NCBI RefSeq assembly: GCF_914767665.1
Contig: NC_059502.1
Coordinates: 50,016,031-50,080,030, forward strand
Reading direction: 5' to 3'
Source of the DNA: Harmonia axyridis
Lineage: Eukaryota > Arthropoda > Insecta > Coleoptera > Coccinellidae
DNA length: 64,000 nt
Shown: positions 47,011 through 58,078 of the stretch, piece by piece
Numbering within the stretch: position 1 is the stretch's first letter
Layout of the letters: each line of letters begins with the position of its first letter
Position numbers and translations under genes: made by a program
Notes under the pieces: generated by a model
Databases searched by the model: none
What the model was told of the DNA's origin: nothing
Seen by the model: the letters and a program-made list of their open reading frames with translations, nothing else

Positions 47011-47730
47011 AGCGATAATTGCATTGTGGGAAGCGAAACTGCACTGCGATAATTGTTCTGTTCATAGATGCATAGTTTCTATGCATCTTACACAGTTCGA
47101 ATCTATGGCAATTCCATTCTAAATCAGTTTGACAAGTGATGTAACAGTTTATTCGGGAAATATTCCCCCGAATTACACTCGTGCAATAAAATGACCGGAT
47201 AATTTTGCATTCCAGCGTGTTTTCCTTGAAAAACTGCATTCGGTCATTTTCATTTTTGGAGAAAGAGCCCTACACCGAAGGTGGAGGGCTCTTTCTCCAA
47301 AAATGAAAATGACCGAATGCAGTTTTTCAAGGAAAACACGCTGGAATGCAAAATTATCCGGTCATTTTATTGCACGAGTGTAATTCGGGGGAATATTTCC
47401 CGAATAAACTGTTACATCACTTGTCAAACTGATTTAGAATGGAATTGCCATAGATTCGAACTGTGTAAGATGCATAGAAACTATGCATCTATGAACAGAA
47501 CAATTATCGCAGTGCAGTTTCGCTTCCCACAATGCAATTATCGCTGTAATTTTCGATAATTGTTCTCCATATACATAGAATTTTTGACAGGAGGGAAATA
47601 TTCGCTGTTATTTTCGATATCTGTTCTCCATTTACATAGAATTTTTGACAGGAGGGAAATATTCGATCCGATTACTAAATGGTGAAGGATTTTCAGTTAC
47701 CAGGTCAATACAAATTATAATTTACACTTT

Positions 47731-47775
47731 ATGCAACAGCAACGTTTCGGGAATTCTTCCCTTCCTCAGACTTAT
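47731..47775 (-). ncRNA. Hammerhead-like motif, right palindrome arm
   Basis: Mirror of 46781-46825. Confidence 0.37.
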
Positions 47776-48508
47776 ACATATTGAATCAGTGGCAATTATG
47801 ATTTAAACAAAAATTCAAAGTCCTATGTGTGCAAAATTTGAACAGCCGCTGACAGATGTCAGGTTCATCCACTGAATCATGAAACAGAACTGTTCTGTTC
47901 CCTTTCCTCGTTTTTCTCAGATTTATGCTCAATGTTTATCTGCAGATTGCTGTATTCTCTCTCTACACCCATTTATTTCCAAAATAAATACCATTTGTGC
48001 TATTTAGAATCTTCTTCGCCGTAGGATGAACAAAATATCCATATATTAATTTCTGAGAACCATAATGAAACTTTTCCACTTTCCACTCGAAAGGCCCAGG
48101 AAAGTTTATAATTACGGAAAATTCTTCTTGAGTGTCAAATTGGAAGATGCATTAATGAAAGGTGATCACTAATGTTGATGGAAATTCTGACGAAATGAAT
48201 TCTTAGAAGGTATTTTTTGTTTTTGTTCGTTGCTATAATTTTTGAGTATTAATTTCAGACTAGAGGACGATGATCATTGTGTCAAAAGCAGATATTTTCT
48301 GTGGTTTTTGATTTTGGGAAAATTATTTCAGAATTCGGATAAAATTTAATTTTTTCAAGAAATTCCTTATGATAACATAATTTTTGAACGTCCATGTCAG
48401 TGTTACATATTTTGAGTCTCCAAGTTTGGTATGGGAGAATGACATTCTCAGACTATAAATTGCCAAGATGTGAAAAATATCACAAATGATTGAATATTAC
48501 ATTACTAT

Positions 48509-49311
48509 CGAACCAAGGCGTGGAAAGTTATTGGAGAAGAAATTTTTTGGACTTCCGGTTTTCTAGAAAATGGAAATTTTTCTTTTTCAAAATATACTTT
48601 ATACTAAAATAAAGTGGTATTTTTATATTAATTTCAAGCAATTCCATTCAAAATCAACCTGATGAAATTCAGATTTCATATTCGGAAAAAATATACATAT
48701 TGTTAAATTTTGAAGTTTTCACTCTCGATTATAATATAAAGCCTGAATCTGTTTATTTTTCAAGCAGAGAAAAAGAAACGAAATAACTAGCTTGAATAAA
48801 AAGGAAATCGAATATTGCGTGGTCTCAGAAAGTACGAAGAATTGAGAGGCAGGCACTTTCGACAGTTTCTGTGAATAGCATTTTTATTACTTTCAATAAA
48901 TATTTCTGTAATAACACTTCTTTCTTCAAGTGAAAACATATGGAGAGCTCTGAATGAATAGCAGCAGTTCGAGCTTTATATTTTGGATTCTATTATAATC
49001 GAGAATGAAAACTTCAAAACTTGACAAGCAGATATTTATAGAACCAACATGAATATATATTTCTCGGATATGGAATCAGAATTTTCTCAGGTTGATTCTG
49101 AATGGAATAGCTTGACAAAATATTTCTATTTTCTCATATTACGATTCAGAATCGATTGAGCATTCGGAAAACATGGCAAAGTATTATGAAGTATATTTTG
49201 CAAAAGGAAAATTTCTGCTTTCTGGAAAATTTATTTCGAAAACCAGTCAAATTTGCAAATTTTTTTTTTGGAAAAACTGGTTTTTCTCAATAACTTTCCA
49301 CGCCTTGGATC
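48509..49311. repeat. Inverted repeat nested in the right arm
   Basis: Mirror of 45245-46047. Confidence 0.6.
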
Positions 49312-50208
49312 GATAGTTTTTCCGATAACATATTTGGATATCCCGTGAAAACTACTATCATATTGATGGGTCACTTTTCAATTCTATTTGAAGGAAAACC
49401 ACATAATCCAGTGCCGCGCTTACGTGAAACACCCTGTACTTTTTCATCCATTTAATGAAATTTCTTTCTTTAACGTATACCCCTATTCATTTAAATTATG
49501 AATCCCTGTTCATAAATATTGCAATTCTTGAATTAATGTTGCGTGTTCGTTGTTATGATGACACATTCCTTGGATAGAAACACTTTGTTTATTTTAGTAT
49601 TTAGTATGTATAAAGTCCCACATTGACTGCTTCGGACAATTTCAATGAACAGTACTACATTATTGATACAAAGTACAACCGATTGAATTATGGACCTAAC
49701 ATTGTTATAATGAACATTTCATTGATTTAATGGAAGTTGTTCCTTGATTCAATGAAAACAATTAATTAATTAAATTTCATTGTATTTAAGTTTTTGTTTA
49801 CTCATTGGTTAAAAAGTGATGATTGAACTAATCAATACAATTAATTTTTTCATGCAGTGTATGTACATATGTTCAGAGTATAAGTTGAAATTAACATTAA
49901 GGTTCGAAAACATTGATTTCTCGTCTACCGAGGGTGACGAATGCAGTTCTGTAATTTCTCTCAAAATAAAGGTATCGCAATAAACAAAAAAAAATGTTTA
50001 GTAAAGTTGAAGCAACATCTGAGTATTCATAAGCATTCCAATCTGCTAACGCATCATCCATGGGGTGTTTTGAATAAAACCTTACTCCTCACTTTATTTG
50101 TTCACCTTTGTATGTAACAAAAAGGGAAGTAAACGGGAACGGCATCGGAAGGAAGGTTTGAATTGTATGTGTTCTTTAGTTATTTAATAGGATTTCTTTC
50201 CTTCAGAT

Positions 50209-50629
50209 CCGCAGAATGTTCAAGAAAACTCAAAACCAGATTTTGCCCCCAAGATTTGATACTAAAGACCCCAATGCATATTTCACTGATTTAGTATGCA
50301 GTATTATTTTCCGAGTTCTCAACAAACCCTTCCAGAAGGAGAATTGTAAGGTTGTAGCTTGTGCTTCGTGCGGAATAATGGAAAAGATTACATTTCTCTG
50401 GAACATTTTCCTTCGAACGTTTCAACAGCAGCGGGACATTAAATATGTATTTGACAGGCTCCAGGAGTCACGTAAAATATGGCAAGAAAATTTAATTACT
50501 CAAATTTCGATATCTTTCTTGCTATTTTTGAGATATCTCCGTGCTTTGAATATAAATGGGAATCTGAAGGTGGATGGAACCTTCACTTTTTTACTGCTTA
50601 ATGTTAAAGATTTGAATTCGACTGAGTAA
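50209..50629 (+). other. Exon-like ORF of unknown identity, right arm copy
   Basis: Exact mirror of 43927-44347. Acceptor CAG ends at 50206; ATG at 50216. A possible donor GTAAAATAT begins at about 50472. No identified neighbouring exon supports a gene model. Confidence 0.35.
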
Positions 50630-50938
50630 TTGAGTTTAAATCCCACTTGAAATATTCTATACCGAATTCATGAGAAAATAAACACTTGAAACCTAAATTT
50701 TACATTTAGAGTAGATCATATCGAACAATAGCTTTTATTGCTTAAATCATATACCTTCTCTACATCAAAGTTTAGTAACAACATAATTGATAAAATGTCT
50801 TGAAAAAGTAACGATTTTGAGTTTAAGGTGGAAAACTATGAATGTATGGCAATGATCAGATCTTTTATATTGGACGTATAAGGTTGGGGAGAAAGTTATC
50901 TCGTATTTTTCGAATTATTTCAATGTTTTATAAAAAGT

Positions 50939-52082
50939 GTTATAACTTTGCTTCTGCCGGTTTTTTTCGAAATTCGAGGCTTTATTGTGAAAAATTGGTG
51001 AGTCAACGTATTGTTCATCGCTGGCCACTACTTTCAAACATCTTTCAGGCAGCGTATGAATACCGCTTTGAAAAAAAAAATGGTCATCTTTTGAAATTAT
51101 CCACGAATCGATCCAATTTACTACTTTTTCATAAGACCGGAAGTGTTGAACAGCGAGACCGTGTGTCATTGATCGAAAAAAGTGATGTAAGGTCACTTCA
51201 TCATGTCCCTCGTTGTATTGCGACCGTCTGTCTTTGAATGCTCGACTGAAACGCTTTGATTGCATTTGATAACGATCGCCTGTGATTGTTTCAGTCGGTT
51301 TAACAACTCGTAATACACTACGCCGAGCTGGTCCCACCAAATACTGAGCAGGATCTTGGAAACGTGAATATTTGGTTTGGCCGTCGATGCAGAAGCATGG
51401 TCGGGATATCCCCATGATTCCCTGTAATTGGGATTGTAGTAATGAACCCATTTTTCGTCTTCAGTTACAATGCGATGCAGAAATCCTTTTTGTCTTTGCC
51501 TTGCAAGCAGTTGTTCACAAGCAACCTAACGTCGTTCAACATTTCTCGGCTTCAACTCTTACGGCACCCAATTTCCTTGTTTCTGAATCATTCCCATGAC
51601 TTTCAGGCATTTTGCAATGGATTTTTGCGTTACCCCTAATGGCCCTTTTTTTGCATTTGACATGAGTCTTGATCAAGTAATGCCTCCAATTCTGCATCTT
51701 CGAAAACCTTCTCTCTTCCACCGCCATGCTGGTCTTCAACTTCAAAATCACCGTTTTTGAAGTGTTTAAACCACTCTCGGCACGTTCTTTCACAAATAGC
51801 GGCCTCATCATGAAATTTGAGAACATTCGATGAGCCTCAGCCGCAGATTTCTTCATATTAAAGCAGAAAATTAAAACCTCCCGCAAATGACGCGAATTTG
51901 GCTCGTAAGCTGACATGTTTAATCGAGAATAACTTTCTGATGCAGACACAAATCGACTAATATTTCGATGGCGTTATGTTTACAAATACCTAAGTTTATT
52001 GTTTGACATCTACGATCTATTCATTTCGACTACCACTTACTGCTACATCCATCTATTGCAAAACGGCGAAACAAAAGTTGTA
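50939..52082 (-). pseudogene. Mariner, longer copy spanning the right palindrome edge
   Basis: Both termini are present: TGTACAACTTTTGTTTCGCC at 52082 and the partner TGTTATAACTTTGCTTCTGC at 50939. The N-terminal part (51949-51536) holds SAYEPNSRHLREVL, then the helix-turn-helix region and DVERR-like blocks in shifted frames. The catalytic part has the same internal deletion as the left copy. Because this copy is continuous across 51771, the right side looks like the original arrangement and the left side the derived one. Confidence 0.75.
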
Positions 52083-52094
52083 CATCTGATACAA

Positions 52095-52541
52095 TCATTC
52101 AATTTGAGTCGAATATGCGCCGTTCTGTTCGATAACTTGTTGCCAACCAGAATCTAACTTCATAAATTCCCTCTCTTCGTAGCCTTCGTCCCTGTTGTGG
52201 AAAAACTCAGACAACCAATTTTCACAAGCCCTTATTGAAGCCAAACTTATACCCCCAAGCGCGTAGGCCATAGACAGAAATAGGTAGTATCTTGGTGCCA
52301 AATCCGGACTGTAGGGTGGGTGCATAAGAACTTCCCATCCGAGCCCCCGGAGCTTCTGGCGCATCATCAAAGATGTGAGCAGTCTGGCGTTGTCCTGCCG
52401 GCAAAATGTCCGGCATGCCGCTCCTGGCGGCGGCCCTGTTGTGCAACATGAATCGACAGAGTATACAAATTTTTTAGGTCGCTTTCTACGTTTTTTTCCT
52501 CCCAGGTAATAAAAATATTGGAAATGACGCAATATTGTCAA
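52095..52541 (-). pseudogene. Mariner of a second family, C-terminal half
   Basis: Frame reads QDNARLLTSLMMRQKLRGLG (second catalytic Asp), then VLMHPPYSPDLAPRYYLFLS, where mariners have SDYHLF: the third Asp is replaced by Tyr. It ends WQQVIEQNGAY, a usual mariner C-terminus. It is the same general family as the mariner at 4609-5797. About 40 bases at 52398-52438 (frame residues PPPGAACRTFCR) are foreign and match a hAT MITE end. Catalytically dead. Confidence 0.7.
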
Positions 52542-53467
52542 AGAATTATTGGTAGTATACTCACACCATTACAACGCCGTATTGTATGATCCGATGTGAC
52601 TAGTAACAAACGAGGTATACTTATTACTGTTTTCTGAACCAATATTTGACTTATTTAAAATGAGTTGGTCAAAACTTCACAACGAAGTGACTGTGTGGCG
52701 GAACAACTGTCATTTATTTGATTGAAATTTGTGAGAATTAACTTAATTATTCAATCATAATATTATTTGAAACAATTGTCGATAAGCGTGGGTTTTCCAT
52801 GAAAATTTGAACATCAATTTGAACCACGAGTTCTAAAAGTTTTTTTTATATGGACTTTCATTTCTCTCTCATATCTTAAGGTTATAAATATCAGGTTGGT
52901 ACTTCAGTGAAAGAATGTAATGTCCAATATTTCATTCAAACCCCAAATTTGTTATTACATAGGATTTTAATAGACTTTATGGGGCAAAACAATTCATTTA
53001 TCAAAATTATTCTCTCATTGGGAGGGTTACAGTTCACCCTTACTCAGTGGAACAACGAAACCCCGTTAGTAACATCGTTACCCCAAATTACATATTGCGG
53101 ACATACAATGTTGTTGAAGGATTTTGATGTTATCTCATAGATCGATATATAATAATACAAACGCTTAACACAAACATGCATGAATATCAAAATGGAATAC
53201 TTGTCGTGTCTATTGATGCGGGTATCGATATATTCTAGAACATGTATGCTCTAATGAACTCATGTTTCATCGAACCTTGAAAGCGTTTTCAATCTGCTCT
53301 TTAATATACCTATATTGATTTCAAGAATGCGTTTATGGACATGAAAGTGCAAAATTTTTTTTGGCAGTTTCTTTTGAATTTGGTCATTTCATAACAACAC
53401 TGTTAATTTTAGACTATGGTTTCTGATTCAATTGCTACACCCGAAACTAAAATCTCCAACCTCTCAG
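52542..53467. other. Unassigned
   Basis: No coding signal beyond a motif-less 77-codon ORF at 52907-53140. Confidence 0.4.
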
Positions 53468-53749
53468 TTGACTCTTAGTGCAGTAATAATCCTATAGCAG
53501 AAGCAATTATTCAAAAAATCATACTCATTTAGGAACAAGTAGAGCTGTTGAATTAATTTAGAATTAATAGTTTCATTTGGAGTCGATTTTTATATTGTTT
53601 AAACTATTACAATATAAAAAACTTGACTCTTGGTGCAGTAATGATCCTCATAAGCAGAATCAAATAGTCAAAAATTCATATTCACTTCGGAACAAGTGAA
53701 GCTGTTGAATTAGTTTAACATGATAACTTCCATTTGGAGTCGATTTTTA
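53468..53749. repeat. ~155-bp tandem duplication, second copy interrupted by a Helitron
   Basis: Copies start TTGACTCTT at 53468 and 53623 and share CATTTGGAGTCGATTTTTA. The second copy stops at 53749, where the Helitron begins, and its next bases (TATTG) appear after the Helitron at 54931. Confidence 0.75.
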
Positions 53750-53929
53750 TCTAATATATAAAATTCTTCTGTCACGGGGTGCGTAATCGAACTCCTCCGA
53801 AACGGCTCGACCGATTTTCGTGATCCTTAGCGAGGATATTAGTCAGAGGGGAGAATCGGACAACATCTATTTTTCATCCTCCTAAATGTTAAGGGTGGTC
53901 CACCCCTCAATTTTTTTTTTTATTTTTCA

Positions 53930-54400
53930 GACAAATTTTTTTGTTTTTATTTTTTATGATACATCATACAAAAATACATGCAACCCTAAATTTTCACCCC
54001 TCTACGATCAACCCTTATTTTTTATTTGGTAATTAAAAAGTTTTATTTTTTTTTTAAGAATTTTTTTTTATTTTGTCATGACTTATAATGAAAAATCTCA
54101 TATGACTCTCAATTTTTCACCCCTCTACGTTCAACCCTTATTTTTTATTTGTTAATTATAAATTTTAATTTTTTGGCAAAAATTTTTTTTTTATTCTGTC
54201 GACTTAAAAAAAAATCTGATTATACTCACAATTTTTCATCCCTCTACGATTAACCACTTTTTTTAATTTGTTAATTATAAACTTCAATTTTTTTGGTAAG
54301 AATTATTTTTAATTTGTCATGACAGAATAAAATATTTCATATCTCTCTCAATTTTCACTCTTATACGATCAACCCCTATTTTTAAATCCCCATTTTTATC
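53930..54400. repeat. Degenerate ~115-bp tandem repeats inside the Helitron
   Basis: The phrase TTTTCACCCCTCTACGATCA, or close variants, recurs at about 53990, 54115, 54234 and 54353, each followed by ACCCTTATTTTTTATTTG-like runs. Non-coding and T-rich. Confidence 0.75.
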
Positions 54401-54582
54401 GTTTTTAATCTATCCACAGATCCGCAATAAGGTTGCAAGATGTCAATCAAATATTATAATTGTAGTACGATAAATTCTTATTCAGAGTTTATAATTTCAA
54501 GTTCCTTTTTTTATTTTCTGTTGAATTTTGTTTCTTAAGATGCCGGCAATTAGACGTACAAACTTAAGTCGCAGAACCCGTA

Positions 54583-54864
54583 ATGCTGCAAGTCAAAGAA
54601 ATACAAAAGCAACAAACTGATGAGCAACGAGAAACGCGGAATGAAGTTGAACGGAATCGATGGAACCGGAACCAACAAAATAGAAGTGTTGCGTTTAACC
54701 CCTATAGAGCTGCATTTAATTATAACAAAGAAATTGACTACAGTACACTGCATATATTTGCTATTGGACCAATGAACGTTATTTGTCAATATTGCAAGGC
54801 ATTTAAGTTTACAAATGAAGCCCCTGCATTGTGTTGCTCGAACATAATAAAGAAATTAACTTAA
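54583..54864 (+). pseudogene. Helitron Rep/helicase N-terminal fragment
   Basis: 93 codons: TDEQRETRNEVERNRWNRNQ, then AAFNYNKEIDYSTLHIFAIG, CQYCKAF and NEAPALCCSN. It contains a CxxC and a CC pair of the Helitron N-terminal zinc-finger-like region. It retains the APALCC segment that the copy at 35024-35473 has lost, but stops before Rep. Confidence 0.72.
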
Positions 54865-54930
54865 TTCAGATGAAAAGGTAACAGACATTTCTTGATTATA
54901 GGGCGGTACGAAGTTTGCCGGGTCAGCTAG

Positions 54931-56144
54931 TATTGTGATAGATTCTTTCTTACTACTAGATATACCTTGCGCACATATCTACCTGGTTACAGATCTTTTT
55001 TGTCCCACTAATCTAACCAGCTCCCGGATTAGTTAGTATAGCTCCTCTAAAGTCACTGAAAGAACATGTGAATTGATCTCCTTTCTTTGATGTTTTGCCG
55101 CTTCTAGAAGATGGAATCCTGCAGATTCTGGTCATCTGTTGCTGGTGTCGATTCATTTATACGGGAAATTTCTTCGTCTATTCTCATTTTATAACAATTT
55201 TCTTCTAATGAATTTTCCTTTCTTTTCTGATTGGTATAGTTTTTATCAGCAAACAAAGATTTCTATATTTTCGAGTTATGCTGATTATTAAGTCCTTTTT
55301 CAACTTCTTTTATTTAACAAGATGCAACTGACTAAGATACTCTTATGTCTTCCATATGGTATTTGTAAATGATTCATGTAGTAAATAACATTCATGTCTT
55401 ATAGGAGCCTGCGTAGAAATTCGTTGATAATACGGTGCCTGTAAATGTTTTAGTTTCATGCTTGTAGCAGCATTAATAAAGAAGTTATGACAAATTACGT
55501 TTTTCTCTCAGAGCTTGAAAATACTTGAATTTATGAGGTTACAATTATCATCAACTTAATTCTCTCAAAAATCGAGTCCGAATATTTATTTATTCATTTA
55601 TTTAAACGAACATTGCATTTTATATTCACGGTAATCATGGTCAAAACCAAGGTACGAAAAAAAAGGAAACAATTTACATTCTCATATTTTTATAAGATAA
55701 TCATACAGAACAGATCATACGGAAACACCACATTGAAAGAATCTCCACATACGTTTCGAATTCTGTGATTCAAAATGCCTTTTCAGACAGAAAATTGACA
55801 CTGAAAACAGATCTACACCACAAGCATTTGCGAAACGCTGTGCTTGTCTTTGGTATAATTTGTAGGAATCTCATCTGAAAAGTTTCCTCGATCTCAACAA
55901 AGCAGATCAGCAATTTACTCCAATTTTATTCAATAAGCACTAACTATCCCAGAAGTTGTTTATTAACTTAAATATGAACATAATATCGAAGTTTAGCCGT
56001 CTCGATTCTAGAAATCTTGAACTAAGTTTGGTTCAGACAATCTAGTAATTACTCACCGATAGTGAGAGATCCAACTTGAAGGTAACCCATTTCAAAAATT
56101 CATTCTGAACCCGCTCTATAGCCTGTTTATTCACTGCATAAGCG
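54931..56144. other. Unassigned
   Basis: No coding signal. AT-rich. Confidence 0.4.
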
Positions 56145-57555
56145 ATGGTTGAATATTCCAAAATACTTTTTTTTGATCTGTCCAAAGTCTTTGATTGTGT
56201 CAAGCACGAAATTCTCTTAGATAAATTAGAAAGTTACGGAATCAGAGACAATCAAATGTTGCTGATCAAGAGTTATATAGAAAATCGTAGACAACGTGTT
56301 GCTTTGGAGGTAGAAGTGATTGAGTCGTGCGAGGAAGTATCACGAAATGGAGTTCCTCAGGGTACCATGCTGGAACTTGTACTATATGTGATATATGTCA
56401 ATGACCTACCAGATAAAGATATTAACTCTCATTTATATACAGGGTGTTCCTAAATTGAACGTACAAACGAAAAGGGGAGATTCCCTAAGTGAGTTTAAGA
56501 AAAAAAAGTCCCATAAACATGGGGTCGAAAACGTTCCGTTTTCGAGATACAGAGTGTTGAAGTTTGAATTTTTTTCAAGTTTTTTTCTCATAGTATCTAC
56601 ACTTCACAAGATATTCAACTGAAATTTGGCATAGATATTACATTTGAGAGTTCTCACCACGTGACATGGCAATTTCGATAGAAGATCTACAGGGTGATAT
56701 TTTTTCTGGAACACTGCCACCTGTTCTTCAGCAGAACTTTTTTTTGGTGAGCAACTGTTAATTTGAAAAAATGTAAAAAGAAGCTTTGTTCTTATACTAA
56801 ACTTTTCGGTCTTCTGTAGTTTTGTCGTATCTACCAACGATTTCGAGAAAAAATATTTTGAACGATTCTCTCGAAATAGTAGATATAATAGTAGATACTA
56901 TGAGAAAAAAACTTGAAAAAAATTCAAACTTCAACACTCTGTATCTCGAAAACGAAACGTTTGCGACCCCATGTTTATGGGACTTTTTTTTCTTAAACTC
57001 ACTTAAGGAATCTCCCCTTTTCGTTTGTACGTTCAATTTAGGAACACTCTGTATATGTATGTGGATAATACCAATAAAATTATCAAATCAAAAAATTTTG
57101 GACAACTTATATGCGATTCAAGATTCAAACACAGAAATGGAGAGAATGGAATTGTGGTTCACTGAGAACCGGCTCAAGTTGAATAATAAAAAAACAGAAT
57201 TTGTTTTCTTCACCACAGATCAAATATGACCATTACAGAGAAGAAGAATGTAGGAAGTTCAAAAATCTCCGTCAATAAATGTGTAAAGTTATTGGGTGTA
57301 TGGCTGGATAAAGGTTTGAAGTGGAATCAACACATTGAACATATCTCAAATCGTCTCAGATCTGCTAATTACACGTTGAGAGTACTGAAATCTCTGGTTG
57401 ATGTTTCTAAATTAAAAAATTTGAATGTGAACTCTATTCTACGGAGAATTCGATATTTTTCGTGAGAATATTTGATTTTGTTTTCTTTAACTGACGTATT
57501 TCTTTTCTATGTACCAGATTCTATGTAGAAGATTTCTGAAATAAATTTATTATTA
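56145..57555 (+). pseudogene. LINE reverse transcriptase, split by a MITE
   Basis: First part (56145-56439): FFDLSKVFDCVKHEILLDKL, then NGVPQGTMLELVLYVIYVND, the RT blocks before the catalytic box. After the MITE (56440-57051) the sequence resumes in YVDNT-like wording in place of YADDT, then MELWFTENRLKLNNKKTEFV and LLGVWLDKGLKWNQHIEHIS. The 3' end near 57555 (AAATAAATTTATTATTATC) is a LINE-like tail. It is 5'-truncated, with stops and a lost active site. Confidence 0.75.
56440..57051. mobile_element. 612-bp MITE with 161-bp terminal inverted repeats
   Basis: Arms 56440-56600 and 56891-57051 are inverted, with a few substitutions and no net indel. Ends are CAGGGTGTTCCTAAATTGAA and the inverse of CAGAGTGTTCCTAAATTGAA. 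A TA flanks each side (56438-56439 and 57052-57053), pointing to a Tc1/mariner-type mobiliser. No coding capacity; ORFs crossing it are chance. Confidence 0.85.
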
Positions 57556-57579
57556 TCAATATAACTTCTGACGTTACTA

Positions 57580-58076
57580 CAATACACTGATTCAAATACA
57601 TTCAGATCGTTGAAATATTTCATTGTTCTTTCAATGAATCCGAGCATTCTGAATGCTTTATTTGTTATGTATAAAACTCATTTTTTGATCGATGTAAACT
57701 CCAAGATCCCTAACAATGGTGGAATTTTTTAATACTACATATTTCATTCAATTTGTACCCATACTTATGCGGTGCCTTCAATATATGAAATCTCATTACC
57801 TGACATTTATCCATTTTTAATTCCAGTTTGTTTTCTGAACGCCACTCTATTATGCATTCAGATCTATTTGCAGCAATTCAAAATCGTTCAGCGATGTTAT
57901 TTCGCGAAGAAGTTCAAGACTATCTGCGAAAAGTAAAAACGAACTGAATTTTATACCATTTCCTATATCTTTAATGAATGCCAGAATATGTACCATACAT
58001 TTTTTTTTAGCTAAACGGGATTCTGAGATCCCATCACTAGACAACGAATTTGGGACACTCGATAAATTGATATAGG
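57580..58076 (-). pseudogene. LINE reverse transcriptase fragment, tail to tail with its neighbour
   Basis: On the - strand: AFIKDIGNGIKFSSFLLFAD (RT box with FADS instead of FADD), then a frameshift, then IEWRSENKLELKMDKCQVMR and FHILKAPHKYGYKLN. The 5' side is cut at 58077 by the Tc1-like element. Dead. Confidence 0.65.
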
Positions 58077-58078
58077 TA

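Larger units (their letters stand above)
42785..47277. repeat. Left arm of the 9-kb palindrome
   Basis: Every position x checked pairs with 94556 minus x. ORFs of 178, 137, 131, 75 and 65 codons here have identical translations in the right arm at exactly mirrored coordinates. No net indel occurs over 4.49 kb. The outer edge is sharp: at 42784/51772 the arms stop matching. Confidence 0.95.
47279..51771. repeat. Right arm of the 9-kb palindrome
   Basis: Inverse of 42785-47277. The centre is 47278, within a short imperfect hairpin (GAGCCCTACACC / GGTGGAGGGCTC, one mismatched pair). There is practically no spacer between the arms. The only mismatch I noticed is 47272/47284 at the centre. Confidence 0.95.
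53750..54930 (+). mobile_element. Helitron, non-autonomous, 1.18 kb
   Basis: Starts TCTAATATATAAAATTCTTC and ends GGGTCAGCTAG, preceded by a GC hairpin (GGCGGTAC / TTTGCCGG, weakened by one change). Inserted between A (53749) and T (54931) without duplication. The start differs from that of the Helitron at 34906-36411 while the 3' end and coding remnant are shared. The interior holds degenerate tandem repeats and a Rep/helicase N-terminal fragment. Confidence 0.88.

Noticed and set aside
42637..47559. ORFs at 42637, 46997 and 47281 with the same N-terminus as a possible small gene family
   Set aside because: They are copies of the non-coding S fold-back repeat read in the same frame; they diverge where the repeat ends.
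43319..51237. 131-codon ORF (43714-43319 - and 50842-51237 +)
   Set aside because: Antisense to the mariner transposase; mirrored by the palindrome, not an independent gene.
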